From the NCBI GenBank assembly GCA_028564705.1, contig JAPXFQ010000351.1, positions 1,984,001-2,048,000 of the forward strand: DNA of 64,000 nucleotides, read 5' to 3'. Source of the DNA: Apricaphanius iberus (taxonomy: Eukaryota; Chordata; Actinopteri; Cyprinodontiformes; Aphaniidae). Below the pieces are notes generated by a model. That model was not told where the DNA came from. It saw only the letters and a program-made list of their open reading frames with translations, and searched no databases. This document shows, piece by piece, positions 12,571 through 22,940 of this stretch (the stretch's first letter is position 1; every line of letters starts with the position of its first letter). A program made the translations under genes and the position numbers.

Positions 12571-12875
12571 TGGCTAGCTGCGGAGCAGAACCTTATGTTT
12601 GGGTCGACGGCGGTGGAGCAGAGCCTTGCGTCTGGAGTCTGGCAGTGATGCAGAGCCTTGTGTCTTGGAGGCCAGTGGCGATGCAGAAGCTTGAGCCTTG
12701 GAGGCGATAGAAAAAACCTTGTGTTCCGAAGACCGGCCATTTAGAACCTTGTTTTGGTGTTGTACTATCTTTAAAGAAATGTTGGTTGAGTCGGTGGTGT
12801 GATGGCCGGAAGCAGAGTTCAACCTTGTGACTTGGAGACCAGGTCAATGGACCCTAGTGTTAAGGCAGAGGCACT

Positions 12876-13075
12876 AGAGGGAGCTGAACCTTGTGGCTTG
12901 TGAAACGACGGAGCTGAACCTTCTGGCTTTTGAAGCGACGGAGCTGAACCTTGTTGCCTGTGAAGCGATGGAGCGGAACCTTGTAGACTGGAGTTCGGCA
13001 GAGCTGAACCTTGTAGTCTGGAGTCCGGCAGAGCTGAACCTTGTAGACTGGAGTTCGGCGGAGAATACCTTGTGG
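12876..13075. repeat. Degenerate 30-bp minisatellite
   Basis: About six to seven units of the form GAGCTGAACCTTGTAGACTG plus GAGTCCGGCA are present. They lie inside the minisatellite-rich LTR element. On the minus strand they read as a repeating LQGSAL-type peptide. Looser copies spread over 10,950-13,100. Confidence 0.75.
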
Positions 13076-13664
13076 CTTTGAGGTCGGTAAAGATTAACAT
13101 TGTGATGGGGTTGGCTGGAGTGGAACTCATGGTGAAGCCAGGTGGCATGAAGCCTTTGCTGAGGCATGCAGAACTGAAGCTGAGACTGGCAGAGCTGAAG
13201 CTGATGTCTTGGCTGAAGCTAACGGTGAGGCCGGCTAGGCTGAAGGTGACGGTAAGGCTGGCTGACTGAAGCTGGTGCTAAGGCCGGCAGTCCTAAACAT
13301 GAGCCTTGAAGGCCGACAGGCCTTTACCTTGAGCCTTGTTAGCTGGCGACGAGAGAGGGATCCACAACGAGTTGTGGAGGATCCTTGGAGAGCTGGCGTC
13401 GATGACCGCTGGAGAGTCTGAGCCAAGGACCCACTGGAAGGAGGACAAAATGGACCCTTGGGGAGACGCTGCAGAGAACCCATGACGAGGCGATGCAGGA
13501 GACCCCTGGACAGATGCCTAAAGGACCTTCTGGAAGGAGAGGTAGCAGAGCCTCTGGGAGGAGGCGTATCATCAGTGACAACCTTGGGAACAGCGACAGG
13601 AGTTGAAGGGATGTAAAAGACATCGGCGGGCAGAGGCCCACTGGATAAGTCTGTGGGTTGAAAC

Positions 13665-14793
13665 TAGGGCTGAACGATTCGTTCGAAATCGCGATTTGGT
13701 AAAATGCGATTTCCTAATCGCGAAGGCTGCGATTTGACTTGATGTAAACATATCTGCTAAAGTCACGTGACTTGCAAACAATGCAGGGAGAGAAGGAAAC
13801 GCTGATCTTTAACCAGTTATAAAATGACCAAAAGCTTAAAAGAATCCAACACTACACAATATTTGGTACCAAAGAGGAACAATACATCAGTTGTGAGAAA
13901 TTGTATCTGCTATGAAAACGTTGATGCTGCGCAACGCCAGGTATTATGCAGAACCCGCCTTGGTATTGTTGCTGGTTCATGAGGTAGGCTACAGTACGAA
14001 CCTTTATTAACACCTAAAAACATCACACCACCATATATGAGAGTTGCACGGCTAAACTGACCGCCACCAGTGTTTAAACTTCCAGTAAACAAACTTCGAG
14101 GCGACAGGGATCGCTGACCGAGCTGTTTGAAAGAATCGCTCCTTACATACATAAAAAAACGGCACACTGAAATAATTCGTGCTATAACGGGTTTTATAGC
14201 CAAAAGTATGCTTTGTTAACCATGATGAATAAGCTAGGATTCAATCTCAAACACACATTTTAGCCACATTTTACCTGCGCTGTATAAAAAATGCCGACAG
14301 AAAGGTAAAGCCGCACCGAAAACAGCGGAGTATTTTGCAACAACTGACCTGAGATCAAACCGCTCTACGGAGCCATACCAGAGTCTGAAAGTGCGTTAGA
14401 TCGATGGAGTATTAAAAATCAGAGCTTGTTCCTTCAAGCATCCTACTTCCTGGATAACCACGCGGAGGAAAATTTTGCAGCAGGAGGGAATTATTAGCTG
14501 GGATCAAAAGGAAGAAAACCTTAATTGCAGAATGACACCGATGACCATCGAGTGTGATGATTAAAAGTAGATAAAGTTGTTAATATTTGCCTTTGTCTTA
14601 AAATAAGTAAATAATCTTATGGAATAGATTAAATTATCTATAAAAATCTGTTTATAATACACAATATTTTTGATTGCATTAATTAAAAAATGCATGACAA
14701 AAGCCCCACAAAAATAATTGCACATTAAATCGCTATCGCAATATTGAAGAAAAAAATCGCAATTAGATTATTTTCCAAAATCGTTCAGCCCTA
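13665..14793. mobile_element. Non-autonomous hAT element, 1,129 bp
   Basis: The target duplication GTTGAAAC (8 bp, perfect) lies at 13,657-13,664 and 14,794-14,801. The termini are inverted: TAGGGCTGAACGATT at the left and its complement at the right. Subterminal AATCGCGATT-like motifs occur at both ends. There is no transposase frame. The host minisatellite text continues across the site. Confidence 0.92.
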
Positions 14794-14936
14794 GTTGAAA
14801 CCCACCTGGGAAAATAGCGACCTGCTGCTGGCAGCCACTGGAGGGAGTTGCACCCATCTGCTGGCAGTCGCTGGAAGGAGCTGTGGAATAGACAACGTAA
14901 AAAGAATAAAAAAAACCCAACTCTGGAGTCCTGGGT

Positions 14937-15992
14937 TCAGGACCAGTCAATGGAACCTCTGACACAGTCACTGGAACCTCTGGAACAATCACAGGAACAG
15001 TCACAGGAATCTCTGGAACAGTCACAGGAACTGTCGCTGGAACCTTGGGTTCTGGGCGGCGCTTTGGAGTCCAAGGTTCTGGACTGCGGTCTGGAGTCCC
15101 AGGTTCTGAACTGCGGTCTGGAGTCATGGGTTCTGGACTGCGCTCTGGATTTCCGGGTTCTGGACTGCTCTTCGGAGTACCGGGTTCTGGCCTGCGCTCC
15201 GGAGTACCGGGTTCTGGATTTCACTCCAGAGTCCCGAGTTCTGGAACAGTAACAGGAGTCCCAGGGTCTGAAACACACTCCGTGGACCCGTGGCGCGGGA
15301 ACACAGACTGAAAACTCTAGCCCAGGAATCTCCACTGGAGAACCAGATTCTGGAACACATTCTGGAACATATTCCGGAAATCCAGGTTCTGGAGGGTACC
15401 CTGAGGGTGTGAATCCCAAAGTGCGCTCCAAAATCCCAGACTCCAAAACATGTCTTGAATTTTTGGATCCTGGCTTCTGTTCAGAAATCCCACAGGAGGC
15501 GAAGATCCGAAACTGCAGGCAAAAACTGCTGGATTGAGGTTGAGGAGGAGGCAGACCGCTGAACAATTTGGCCACAGCAGCCTTTTTAATCCAATCTGCT
15601 TCTTCCCATACCCAATCCAGACCAAGAGAGGACAAAAAGAGTTCCTGTCCCTGGAGGAGGCTCTGCAGGTCCTCCACCACGCCTATCCATCTCTCAGGGA
15701 GGATGGCGGCTCCTTTCAAGACGTTCTGGAGCTGCTCAACAAGCTTTCCCATGAGATCTAAACTCGGCCGAAGGAGAATGTCGGACGAATCATGCAACAA
15801 TCTCACAGAAAGCGTCTGGAGGAACAGCCCCAGAATGACCCGCGGCCTGAAGAAGCTGGGGACCTGCACCTGCCTTGAAGATAGGACTGATCCTGTACGG
15901 ACTCTGCGTTTGGGAAAGCGAGGAAGGACACTGAGCTCTCCTGGAGTAGGAATAGAGAAGTCCTGTAGCATTTCTTCCAGCTCCTGAGGCAT
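14937..15992 (-). CDS. Uncharacterised 351-aa frame of the LTR element
   Basis: The frame opens with MPQELEEMLQDFSIPTPGEL, about 150-480 nt downstream of the proposed LTR, where a gag-like product would begin. The first ~170 residues look like normal protein sequence (leucine-rich, mixed charge). The rest becomes proline-rich (SGYPPEPGFPEYVPEC) and then an arginine/serine-rich array (SRTRDSG, SRTRYSG) that is simply the 27-bp minisatellite in translation. I do not recognise a domain. It may be a gag-like protein of a non-autonomous element, or an accidental open frame whose second half exists only because the repeat unit is a multiple of three and lacks stops on this strand. Confidence 0.3.
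   Translation of the reverse strand: MPQELEEMLQDFSIPTPGELSVLPRFPKRRVRTGSVLSSRQVQVPSFFRPRVILGLFLQTLSVRLLHDSSDILLRPSLDLMGKLVEQLQNVLKGAAILPERWIGVVEDLQSLLQGQELFLSSLGLDWVWEEADWIKKAAVAKLFSGLPPPQPQSSSFCLQFRIFASCGISEQKPGSKNSRHVLESGILERTLGFTPSGYPPEPGFPEYVPECVPESGSPVEIPGLEFSVCVPAPRVHGVCFRPWDSCYCSRTRDSGVKSRTRYSGAQARTRYSEEQSRTRKSRAQSRTHDSRPQFRTWDSRPQSRTLDSKAPPRTQGSSDSSCDCSRDSCDCSCDCSRGSSDCVRGSIDWS
15045..15270. repeat. 27-bp minisatellite (9-codon period)
   Basis: About eight units of GGTTCTGGACTGCGGTCTG plus GAGTCCCA are present. On the plus strand it reads as a nine-residue repeat (GSGLRSGVP). It belongs to the LTR element's interior. Confidence 0.8.
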
Positions 15993-16149
15993 CAGACAAT
16001 TATTCTTGTTCGTCGAGCAAGGAAGTACGCCAGGGATTGGTCATTTATACCCTTGTGCAGAGGCAACAGAGCGGCATGTCTCCATAACTCCAGAAGTGTC
16101 TACTTTTTACCTTTTCTGCTGAGTCCTTTTGGCAGCCAGTTCCTACTGT

Positions 16150-16455
16150 CAGTATCAGAAAGATTGGCTCAGATGCGGAGAAAAGCTTCGATTGATTATT
16201 TCCCATGTTGTAATAAAAGAATATGCAGAACTCAGGTTAACAGAATGAAGGAACTACATGGGGGTAGAACTGTCGAGGAACTGGCGAATGGAGTGAGAGA
16301 AAACAAGGTATTTAAAGGGCAGGATAACACAGGAAAGACTAATTAGACAATGGATGAAAGGTGACTTCAATTAAACAAACAATGGGACTGTAACTAACAC
16401 AGGGGAGGAGAGAGACAAACAGACAAAGACGGAGTCAAATCATAATACCTGGTCC
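16150..16455 (-). repeat. Putative 5' LTR of the minisatellite-rich element
   Basis: On the minus strand it starts near ATGATTTGACTCCGTC, carries a TTTAAATACC TATA-like box and ends near GATACTGACAG. The match of its first ~30 bases to the left end of the element at 10,900-10,935 is the main support. Confidence 0.35.
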
Positions 16456-16499
16456 AAAATAAGTTGCTGGTTTTGTAGCACAGACAAAAACTTGTAGCA

Positions 16500-16600
16500 T
16501 TAATTCAATTCAACTTTATTCAGTGGAGAGGAAAAACTCCCCTTTAACAGGAAGAAACCTCCAGCAGACCCTGGCTCAGCACAAGCTGCCATCTGCCACA
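16500..16600 (-). repeat. Fish dispersed repeat tail (GAAACCTCCAGCAGA family)
   Basis: It contains AATTCAATTCAACTTTATT, AAAACTCCCCTTTAACAGG and AAGAAACCTCCAGCAGAC. A related plus-oriented copy lies at 47,560-47,955. It is probably a SINE or LINE 3' region ending in TTGAA repeats. Confidence 0.6.
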
Positions 16601-16792
16601 ATTAACACATCTCTAAAAAACTGGTCTTCAGGTCTTCCAGAAGAGACTGTGAACCATGTAATATTATTTTGCCTGAAGTATACTGTTGAAAGAAGGGAGC
16701 TTGTACAAAATTTACAAGATATGAAATTACAAATGGACATCCAAGACCTTGTAAGCAAAATTACTAGTTCTTCATTTGCTGAGATATGTTAA
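16601..16792 (+). pseudogene. LINE 3'-terminal ORF fragment
   Basis: A 50-residue piece, LPEETVNHVILFCLKYTVERR and onward, has the ET-x-H-x(4)-C pattern found downstream of the reverse transcriptase in several LINE clades. No upstream domains are present, so this is a 5'-truncated remnant. The clade is not determined. Confidence 0.45.
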
Positions 16793-18559
16793 GAAGAAAA
16801 AAATGATAGAATATAGTTATGTTGGTTTGTTAGTACTTTGAAAAATAAGTATGGCATATTTAATTTGCACCAAACATTGCTTGCCAACTGTCAATAAACA
16901 GAATTTTATGGTTTATGATATTATTTTCGGGTTATTTTGTTAGACGTTTTAAAAGTACCACGTTGTTGAACTCACAATATATTTCAAACTTTCTTTGAAT
17001 GCACCACAGGTGTGGAATGCAGGAGAAGCTTCTGCCTGATTTTCATGTGAGGCTTATAACAGAAACATTGGTCGTATAAACTTGCAGATTTCTTTTTTAC
17101 TTTCTGCTTGTGATGTTGGCTTTTGGTGCATCCTACTAGAACGAGACGTGGTACTGTTTGATCTACTGAAACCTTTGGCTGTTCTGTATGAGTGTGACAC
17201 ACCGCCAGAGATTGGTGGAGAAGTCCTTTGAGAAAGCTGAAACCTGCACAGTTGAACCGGCTTTTACAGTAAAAACAAAAAAAGAAACAAGTGTGGTGGA
17301 CCACCAGGGGGCTCCACTCACACCCAGACAACGGGATGTTTATATTTAAAAATGTTTATGTTTTGATTTGAAAATGTTCAAGTGGGTTGTGGCGCGAATG
17401 TTGCAACTGCTCTCACTTACGGTTTTTCTGATGCTCAGTTGGAGTGGAATAAACGAGCTGATTGGATCTAGCCATGTCGTCCTTTCATCCCTCCACACAA
17501 GCACCTTGCAAAACTGTGGTACAAGTGCTAGATATGAAAAAATTGTGTTTTCTGGATCTGCGGCACTTGCTCTTCCCACTATAGAAATGTTGGGCCGTTC
17601 GTTTTGAGGCAAAGAGTAACTAATTAGTTGTTACTACTAATGAGACCGTTATTATCGGCCTACTGATTAATCGGGTACTAGGTCTCTTAATACGGGCTGT
17701 TGAGTCCATGTTCGGTGTTGAACACTCAGCCTATTCTACTCCTTCACTTTAAAGCTCCCCTGCTATGTGTAAAGGCTGTTTCCTTGTTTGTTTGTTTATA
17801 GAGATGACCAGGAGAGGAATTGAACAGTTTTATTTTACAGGCTGAATATGCAAAACAAAGCGCTCTGAGTCAGACAGCTTCCTTGACAAGTGCAATCATC
17901 TCATTAAGTCAGACTGATTATCTTACACTGCACAACACATTTTTAATGCACATAGTTGTATAAATAACATTCTTGACTCCTCCTTGTTCGTACGATCTTC
18001 CCATTGGTCAGGCTGCTCCTTCAAAGAAGATTTGATCTTGGGGTGTTAACTTTGATTCACAGAAACACTCACAGGTCAGGTCACAGGTCAACTTAAAGCC
18101 AGCATAAAGAATTGGGTATTTTTGACTTGAGTTGATATCAGCAAACACTGGTTTATGATGTGGAACAAGTAATTGTAGATCTGCTTTCGCTGACCAATAA
18201 TAGGGACAATAAAACACTGTTTGGTTTAATGGAATGTTACGGAGAGTGACCATCTTATATGAAGCTTCAGACACCGACCAGGATGGCATGCTTGGTCTGT
18301 CTCTCCTTGCTTTTAGTTAGAAAAGTTAGCTTTTCTTAAAACTGCAATTTCTGTTCCTATTTAACACTTCTAATATATTCTACACAACCACAAATGGTCA
18401 CAACTAAGTCACCTTCCTGTTACACTAATTATAAATTCAAAAAGTCAGACAATGTTTTTGACTAGAGTTTCTCTGATAACTAAACAAAGCAATCAACTGC
18501 AAAGAAAGAATGCTGCTAATGAAGGTTAATCATTATGTACGTCAACCAGTGTCAGAGCT
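16793..18559. other. Intergenic sequence, nothing recognised
   Basis: The chance frames at 16,984-17,331 (minus), 17,368-17,607 (plus) and 18,008-18,289 (minus) show no known motif or splice context. Confidence 0.45.
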
Positions 18560-19760
18560 TGGTTTGCATTGTCAACAGTAAGTCAGTGATCCACCTGCAG
18601 ATGGGATCAGGTATGTTCATCTGAGACAGCTTGCCAAACAGGATCCTGTTGTAGAATGCTGGGGAGTCAAGATGCTACAGGATCCTCTACAGAGAGAGGG
18701 CCAGCTCTACGGACTCCTGAGTCACCATCACCCTACTTTTGGCCCTGTATGCAAACTGCAGGGGGTCCAGTAGGAGGGCCGCGAATGTATTGAGGTGGGA
18801 GGGAACCCTTAGCTAGGTGGATTTAAAAAGTAATTGAAACTAATGCTTCTGTCAGTCACATAGAGATTTTTCTGAAAACTTGTGGCTCGCTGAATGCAGC
18901 GTTCATCACTAATTAGTACAGCTGATTGCTTTTCTCATAGAACATATAGGCTACAAATCACGTAGGTGACCTATTTTTAAATAGGCCAATTTTGCCAACA
19001 TTAATGTTATGAATGAGGAAACTGTAGTCTACCCCACAGCACCTTCCTTGGCAAAATTCATTCTCCATCCTTCTCACACAAGTGAACATGATAAGCAACA
19101 CCATCACACGTCACGAGAAATTCGGGAGAATTGTGGCTCTGGTAGATTTTCGGGAGGGGTAATAAAATTCGAGACTTTCCATGGAAAATCTGGAGGGTTG
19201 GCAAGTATGTAAAAATGTCACTGTCATGAGATGCGCTTTGCTCAACTAACTAACGCAGTAACGCAGCTGGCATAGCAGCGCAGAAGTAACGGCAGTTTAA
19301 TTACTTTTTTGCCACTGTAATCCCTTACTTTACCCGTTACTCAAAAAAAAGTAACTGGATTACAGTAACTCATTAATTTTAATGTGTTACCGCCCATCAC
19401 TGGTTCTCTCCTCTCTGGTCGGGCATTTCATATACTGTTTGTATTTGGGAAGTTATCGGCTCATATTGGCTTTGTTAAAGTCCCCAAGGGTAATGATGAG
19501 AGAGTCCAGGTATGACCACTCCATGCACAGAATCTTTTCCACAAGGGTGCAATGAGCCCTGTGCATGTCCATGTCTGGCAGGATGTAAAAAGCAGCCAGA
19601 ATGAATGAAACAAACTACTGCAGATAATAAAATAGTTTGCAATGAATTAAAAGATTTTCCAGAGAGAGAGAGAGCATTGCTGAGCAATCACCAGCCACTA
19701 TTGATGTAGAAACTGCCTCCACCTGTAGTCCTGGCAGAGAGAGTGGCTTGTTGGTCTGCA
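18560..19760 (-). mobile_element. L2/CR1-like LINE fragments (endonuclease and RT), interrupted
   Basis: On the minus strand, 19,760-19,405 reads as an endonuclease piece (TTGGGSFYINSGW, then GDFNKANMS and KYKQYMKCPTREE). About 570 bp further on, 18,830-18,560 reads as a reverse transcriptase piece (LLLDPLQFAYRAKS, then QHLDSPAFYNRILF). The intervening stretch 18,835-19,402 is foreign and includes a hAT-like terminus. The two pieces are in LINE order and orientation, so they probably come from one copy, with deletion and insertion between them. A related copy is at 30,900-31,565. Confidence 0.6.
19240..19402. mobile_element. Terminal fragment of a fish DNA transposon (hAT-like)
   Basis: The stretch TGTTACCGCCCATCACTG at 19,384-19,401 and the upstream GTAACTGGATTACAGTAACT are the familiar end of a high-copy fish element whose other strand begins CAGTGATGGGCGGTAACAC. 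No matching left terminus was found. A second terminus-like piece (GGAGGGTTGGCAAGTATG) at 19,192-19,209 suggests several broken elements are stacked here. Confidence 0.5.
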
Positions 19761-19809
19761 TGGAGAAGATTAAATCCCTCCAGCTGGAGCACACTGACTG
19801 CTACAGCTG

Positions 19810-20325
19810 GAACCATGACTGTTGTGGAAAAAAAGTGTATCTGAGAAGCCATGGTTCAGCCGTCTTCATCCAGGTTTATTAAAGGCACCATGGAGAGATT
19901 CCAGAGAGCTCCTTCTTTTCACTCTGGGGCTCTTAGCTCTCCCTCACAGGGAGCTCTGCTCTTCTTCCAGAGAGCTCCTAAGAGCTCTCCGGCTCTTAGC
20001 TCTGAAGCTTCAGCACAGATACATGAGTATATATAGTGATCAACCACACCCTATAGGATCAGCTTCTGACCAGTTCATTGATCAGCTCTGAGAGAACAAA
20101 AAACTTCATACATGGTTGTAGATATGAAATCAGAGAAAGAAGACTCTGTTTTAGCAGTCAAACAAGATGTGTCACAGGACAACATAACTTGGCATAACTC
20201 AGCAATAACTCAGCATAACTAAGCATAAATCAGCAACAACTCATCATAACTAAGCAATGTTTTATCAAGGCACTGAGTAATGAATAAAACTTATAAATGC
20301 GATAATATATCCTTAATATTCCCTC
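19810..20325 (-). repeat. 3' LTR of the defective ERV
   Basis: It directly follows the polypurine tract on the minus strand. It contains a TATA-like ACTATATATACTC near 20,030-20,042, a polyadenylation signal AATAAA near 19,880 and a repeat-rich U3 with many CATAACTCAGCA-type phrases (20,175-20,260). U5 ends near TTTCCACAACAG (about 19,820). LTR ends were not fixed to the base because no second LTR is present. GAGCTC-rich inverted phrases fill 19,900-20,005, just downstream of the TATA box. Confidence 0.55.
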
Positions 20326-20597
20326 CTTTTGATCATCATATCATCACAAAATAAGTAATGCATTTAATAATGAGATTAATATGTATGTAGTACATTGCAA
20401 ACCAACAACATCAGAGATGGCACATAGTTTAAGGTTTAAGACAACTCCTCATAAAGTGTTACATTTTGATCAGGAAAAAAGGTTTTAAAGGGGAAAAGAC
20501 AGCATTGGCATCACCAATATCAGAATCAGAGGAAACTGAAGCATCAGAACAAGAAACACAAATCTGCTTGCCTTTCTCTTCTTAAGGAGTGGGAGCG

Positions 20598-21240
20598 GTA
20601 GGCAACCTGCCATACAGAAGTTGGGGAAGTTTGTTGCTGAGTGCAGTGTCAATTAAACGAACAATAAGGGCTCTAAAACAGGGAGTACAGCAGCCTTCTT
20701 TAACTATCTATCTTTAACTTTAATTTCAAAGAGCGGCAGTCTCTGAATTGTCTCTTCAGTGGGGAAGTGAAAAAGTCTTTGTGTGTGTGTGTAACAGCTT
20801 GTGTAGTGTGTGCACATAGCTTCATTTGCAGGTGCAGTGAGGTTTGCAGTTTTCCTTTCCGCCGGAACTCCACGGGAACTCCAGGGGAACTCCACCTCAG
20901 TCCAAATGGGGGTTGTGGGAGGAGTGTTGCCCACTTCCGCAGTTGTAAGGTTCTTTGCCACACCCTCTTCCTCTGCCTTGGCGCTGAAAGACCTTAACTG
21001 GAAAGGTATTGTCCGGTCCCGCCGCAATAGAAACAGGAGTCAGTTCAGTCTCTGGTTCCTGCTGTTGGGGATTTTGTAGAGTAGGAGGCAATTCAGCTAG
21101 AGGGGCGGAGGGACTTGTTGATTGATGTTAGGGCGCTGGTGCGGGAGGTTGTCCATGGGGGGATTGATATGCAGGTGGAGGGGTGGAGTCCAGGGTCAGC
21201 TCAACGGCAGCTTCCCAAGCGTTCTGCAAAGAGGGATAAA
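20598..21240 (-). pseudogene. ERV gag proline-rich region and env tail remnant
   Basis: The upstream part (to about 20,900) carries a proline-rich gag-like stretch with PPPAY, the kind of motif that recruits the host budding machinery, and then a glutamine/arginine-rich stretch. The downstream part has a short CC-x-PC cysteine cluster followed by an amphipathic stretch, as in retroviral transmembrane tails. Frame changes and stops separate them and the pol genes are absent. No function is expected. Confidence 0.45.
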
Positions 21241-21249
21241 GAGTACAAG

Positions 21250-22173
21250 TAGGGATGGGTATCATTTAGGATACCGGTGCCAAACCGGTACTTTTGAAAC
21301 GGTGCCGGTGCTTAAACGGTGCTTGAAACAGTGCTTGAAACGGTGCCTAAAGAATGTTAAACATACAAACATGGTCCAAATACCCTCTTATTTTTAATTT
21401 TTATTTTTAGTAGGTCTGTCAAACAATCTAGATGCAGTTGCTCTTTTAAAAAAAAAATATAGGAGAAATCAGTTAACTTTTTTTTTTTACTCCAGTCACA
21501 TTCATAATTTATTTGCGGTCCCATGTGAATTATAACAAATAGAGGCAGAACTAAGCCAAATATATGAAGAAACATAACATTTGGATATCAGCAGTCTGTG
21601 ATAAATATCACATAAATAAAATATAATATAGACTTAGTAATCAAATGTCACATTTGATCATTTTCCATAAGTAAATAGCAGATTCTCTAGTTCAACACAA
21701 GAAATAAAGCTCCTATTGTGAAGATGGATACAGCTACTTCCGCTAATATTTTAGCACTAATTTAAGTCTGAATAAATCACCTTAACTGAATAATTTCGTA
21801 TTATTAACGCAGCGGTATCTCACTATGAAATGTACTGAAACTATACAGTGAGCCAACATGCATAAATATACAAAAATACGAAGCATTTAAGCTTTAACTG
21901 CACTGCATGCACAGCAAACACTGAAACGCACACACCGAAGCAGACATCCGAAGCGGACGGATAACTCTCACAGACAACTTATAAACTTATATCACCACAA
22001 AGGCCAATACGGCAATAATAATATACTCCCATGTCATTTAGGACCACAAAAACATGCTGCTGCACAACAATCCACAACAATCCGTAGTTTGGCTGGTTAG
22101 GAGGGAGAGCTGATGTGATGTGGGCTGAATTATAAACAGGGCGCTGTTCTTTGTATGCGTTCAATGTGTAAAA

Positions 22174-22225
<52 letters not shown>

Positions 22226-22446
22226 TTAAGTCTAGGAAGTAATCCACCAGCGTTGGTACGTTAATTTCCACAGCCCTTGTTTTTAGCCGTTTTTTTGCAC
22301 AGAGATAGCCATGTTTACCTTATTGCTCTTGACTGATGGCACGCCCAGAATCCACAGTGTTTGACATCTCAGGGGGGAGGAAGGACCAAAAAGAAGGCAC
22401 CGAAATCTGCGCGGCTTTTCGGTCTGGATATCGGTACACATCCCTA
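21250..22446 (-). mobile_element. Non-autonomous hAT element, family A copy 1 (1,197 bp)
   Basis: The 8-bp duplication AGTACAAG (perfect) lies at 21,242-21,249 and 22,447-22,454. The ends are TAGGGATGGGTATC and, inverted, TAGGGATGTGTACC. It sits inside the ERV gag, and removing it rejoins the gag frame. It contains an ACACAC microsatellite (about 22,173-22,220) and subterminal GGTGCTTGAAAC repeats. A second copy in opposite orientation is at 37,414-38,754. A shared ~60-codon open frame (KEQRPVYNSA, NQPNYGLLWIVVQQ) is present in both but resembles no transposase. Confidence 0.92.
22173..22220. repeat. (CA)n microsatellite
   Basis: About 22 CA units lie within the hAT family A copy. The other copy has only about five units at the matching place, so the tract expanded after the copies diverged. 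Confidence 0.95.
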
Positions 22447-22571
22447 AGTACAAGCAGTATCAGGTTAGTTCTTAGGAAGCTTATCAGCTTCTGTGTCCTT
22501 GTTACAGTCTTTTTTCTTCTTTTTTTTTCCACTTTCAGAGCAGTGAGCGCCTGCTGGCATACTTGTCTGGT

Positions 22572-22940
22572 TTTTTTTGTTGGTAATTTTATTATTGTGG
22601 CAATACAAATAATGATTTTACTTTGATTTCCTACTCTGTGCTTGTGCCTTAAGCACCTTGACAGTGATCTTCTGCTCCTTAATCAAGAATGCACGCTTGA
22701 TCCTGTCACAAACGCAATTTGCGCACATGGATCCACCGTAAGCCCTGCTAATGTGCTTCTTGTTCTTGGAAAGCCTCATCAGAACCTGAGGTCGAACATG
22801 CCACATGCTGATTTGGGGGTTTTACCGACCTTCTTGGTGTACAGGTACACTATGCAGTTACCAGGTGTCCGGAACAGTCTGGTCTTGTAGGAAGCAGTGG
22901 TGTAGGACAACCTGCGGCGGTAAGTCAGGCGCTGCACCAT
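22572..22940 (-). pseudogene. rpl34: Processed pseudogene of ribosomal protein L34
   Basis: The parent gene encodes a 60S ribosomal subunit protein. On the minus strand from ATG at 22,940 the copy reads [13 protein letters not shown], then [16 protein letters not shown], then [35 protein letters not shown] and [13 protein letters not shown], with a stop at about 22,618. These match the eukaryotic L34 protein from end to end. There are no introns, whereas vertebrate RPL34 genes have several. The 3' side has AATAAA followed after about 12 nt by an A run (22,571-22,578), so it arose by reverse transcription of mRNA. A short deletion after KSACGM shifts the frame and removes about ten residues. 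Cysteines of the CxxC pairs are partly kept. It abuts the ERV gag remnant. Confidence 0.9.

Larger units (their letters stand above)
10870..16470 (-). mobile_element. Probable non-autonomous LTR element with minisatellite-rich interior
   Basis: Read on the minus strand, the right end (16,455 down to about 16,150) looks like an LTR. It has a TATA-like TTTAAATACC and is followed by the phrase TGACAGTAGGAACTGG, which resembles an LTR end plus primer site. The interior holds a 351-aa proline/arginine-rich frame and long stretches of degenerate 27-30 bp repeats. The left end near 10,920-10,935 repeats the start of the right-hand LTR (ATGATTT..GACTCC), suggesting a 3' LTR cut short. Two later insertions (11,280-12,570 and 13,665-14,793) split it, and the repeat text resumes cleanly on both sides of each. 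No pol genes were seen. The LTR interpretation is inference. Confidence 0.45.
19810..22570 (-). mobile_element. Defective endogenous retrovirus (gag piece, env tail, 3' LTR)
   Basis: An old retroviral copy on the minus strand. In transcription order it has: a gag stretch with a lysine run (22,570-22,455); continuation of gag after a hAT insertion, with a PPPAY late-domain-like motif near 21,190 (21,240-20,900); no visible protease, reverse transcriptase or integrase; a short cysteine-containing piece like the cytoplasmic end of a retroviral transmembrane protein (about 20,710-20,598); a polypurine tract AAAAGGAGGGAA at about 20,319-20,330; and an LTR. Everything from pol to most of env is deleted, there is no 5' LTR, and stops occur in every piece. 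It cannot encode a working virus. The assignment rests on order and short motifs. Confidence 0.6.
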
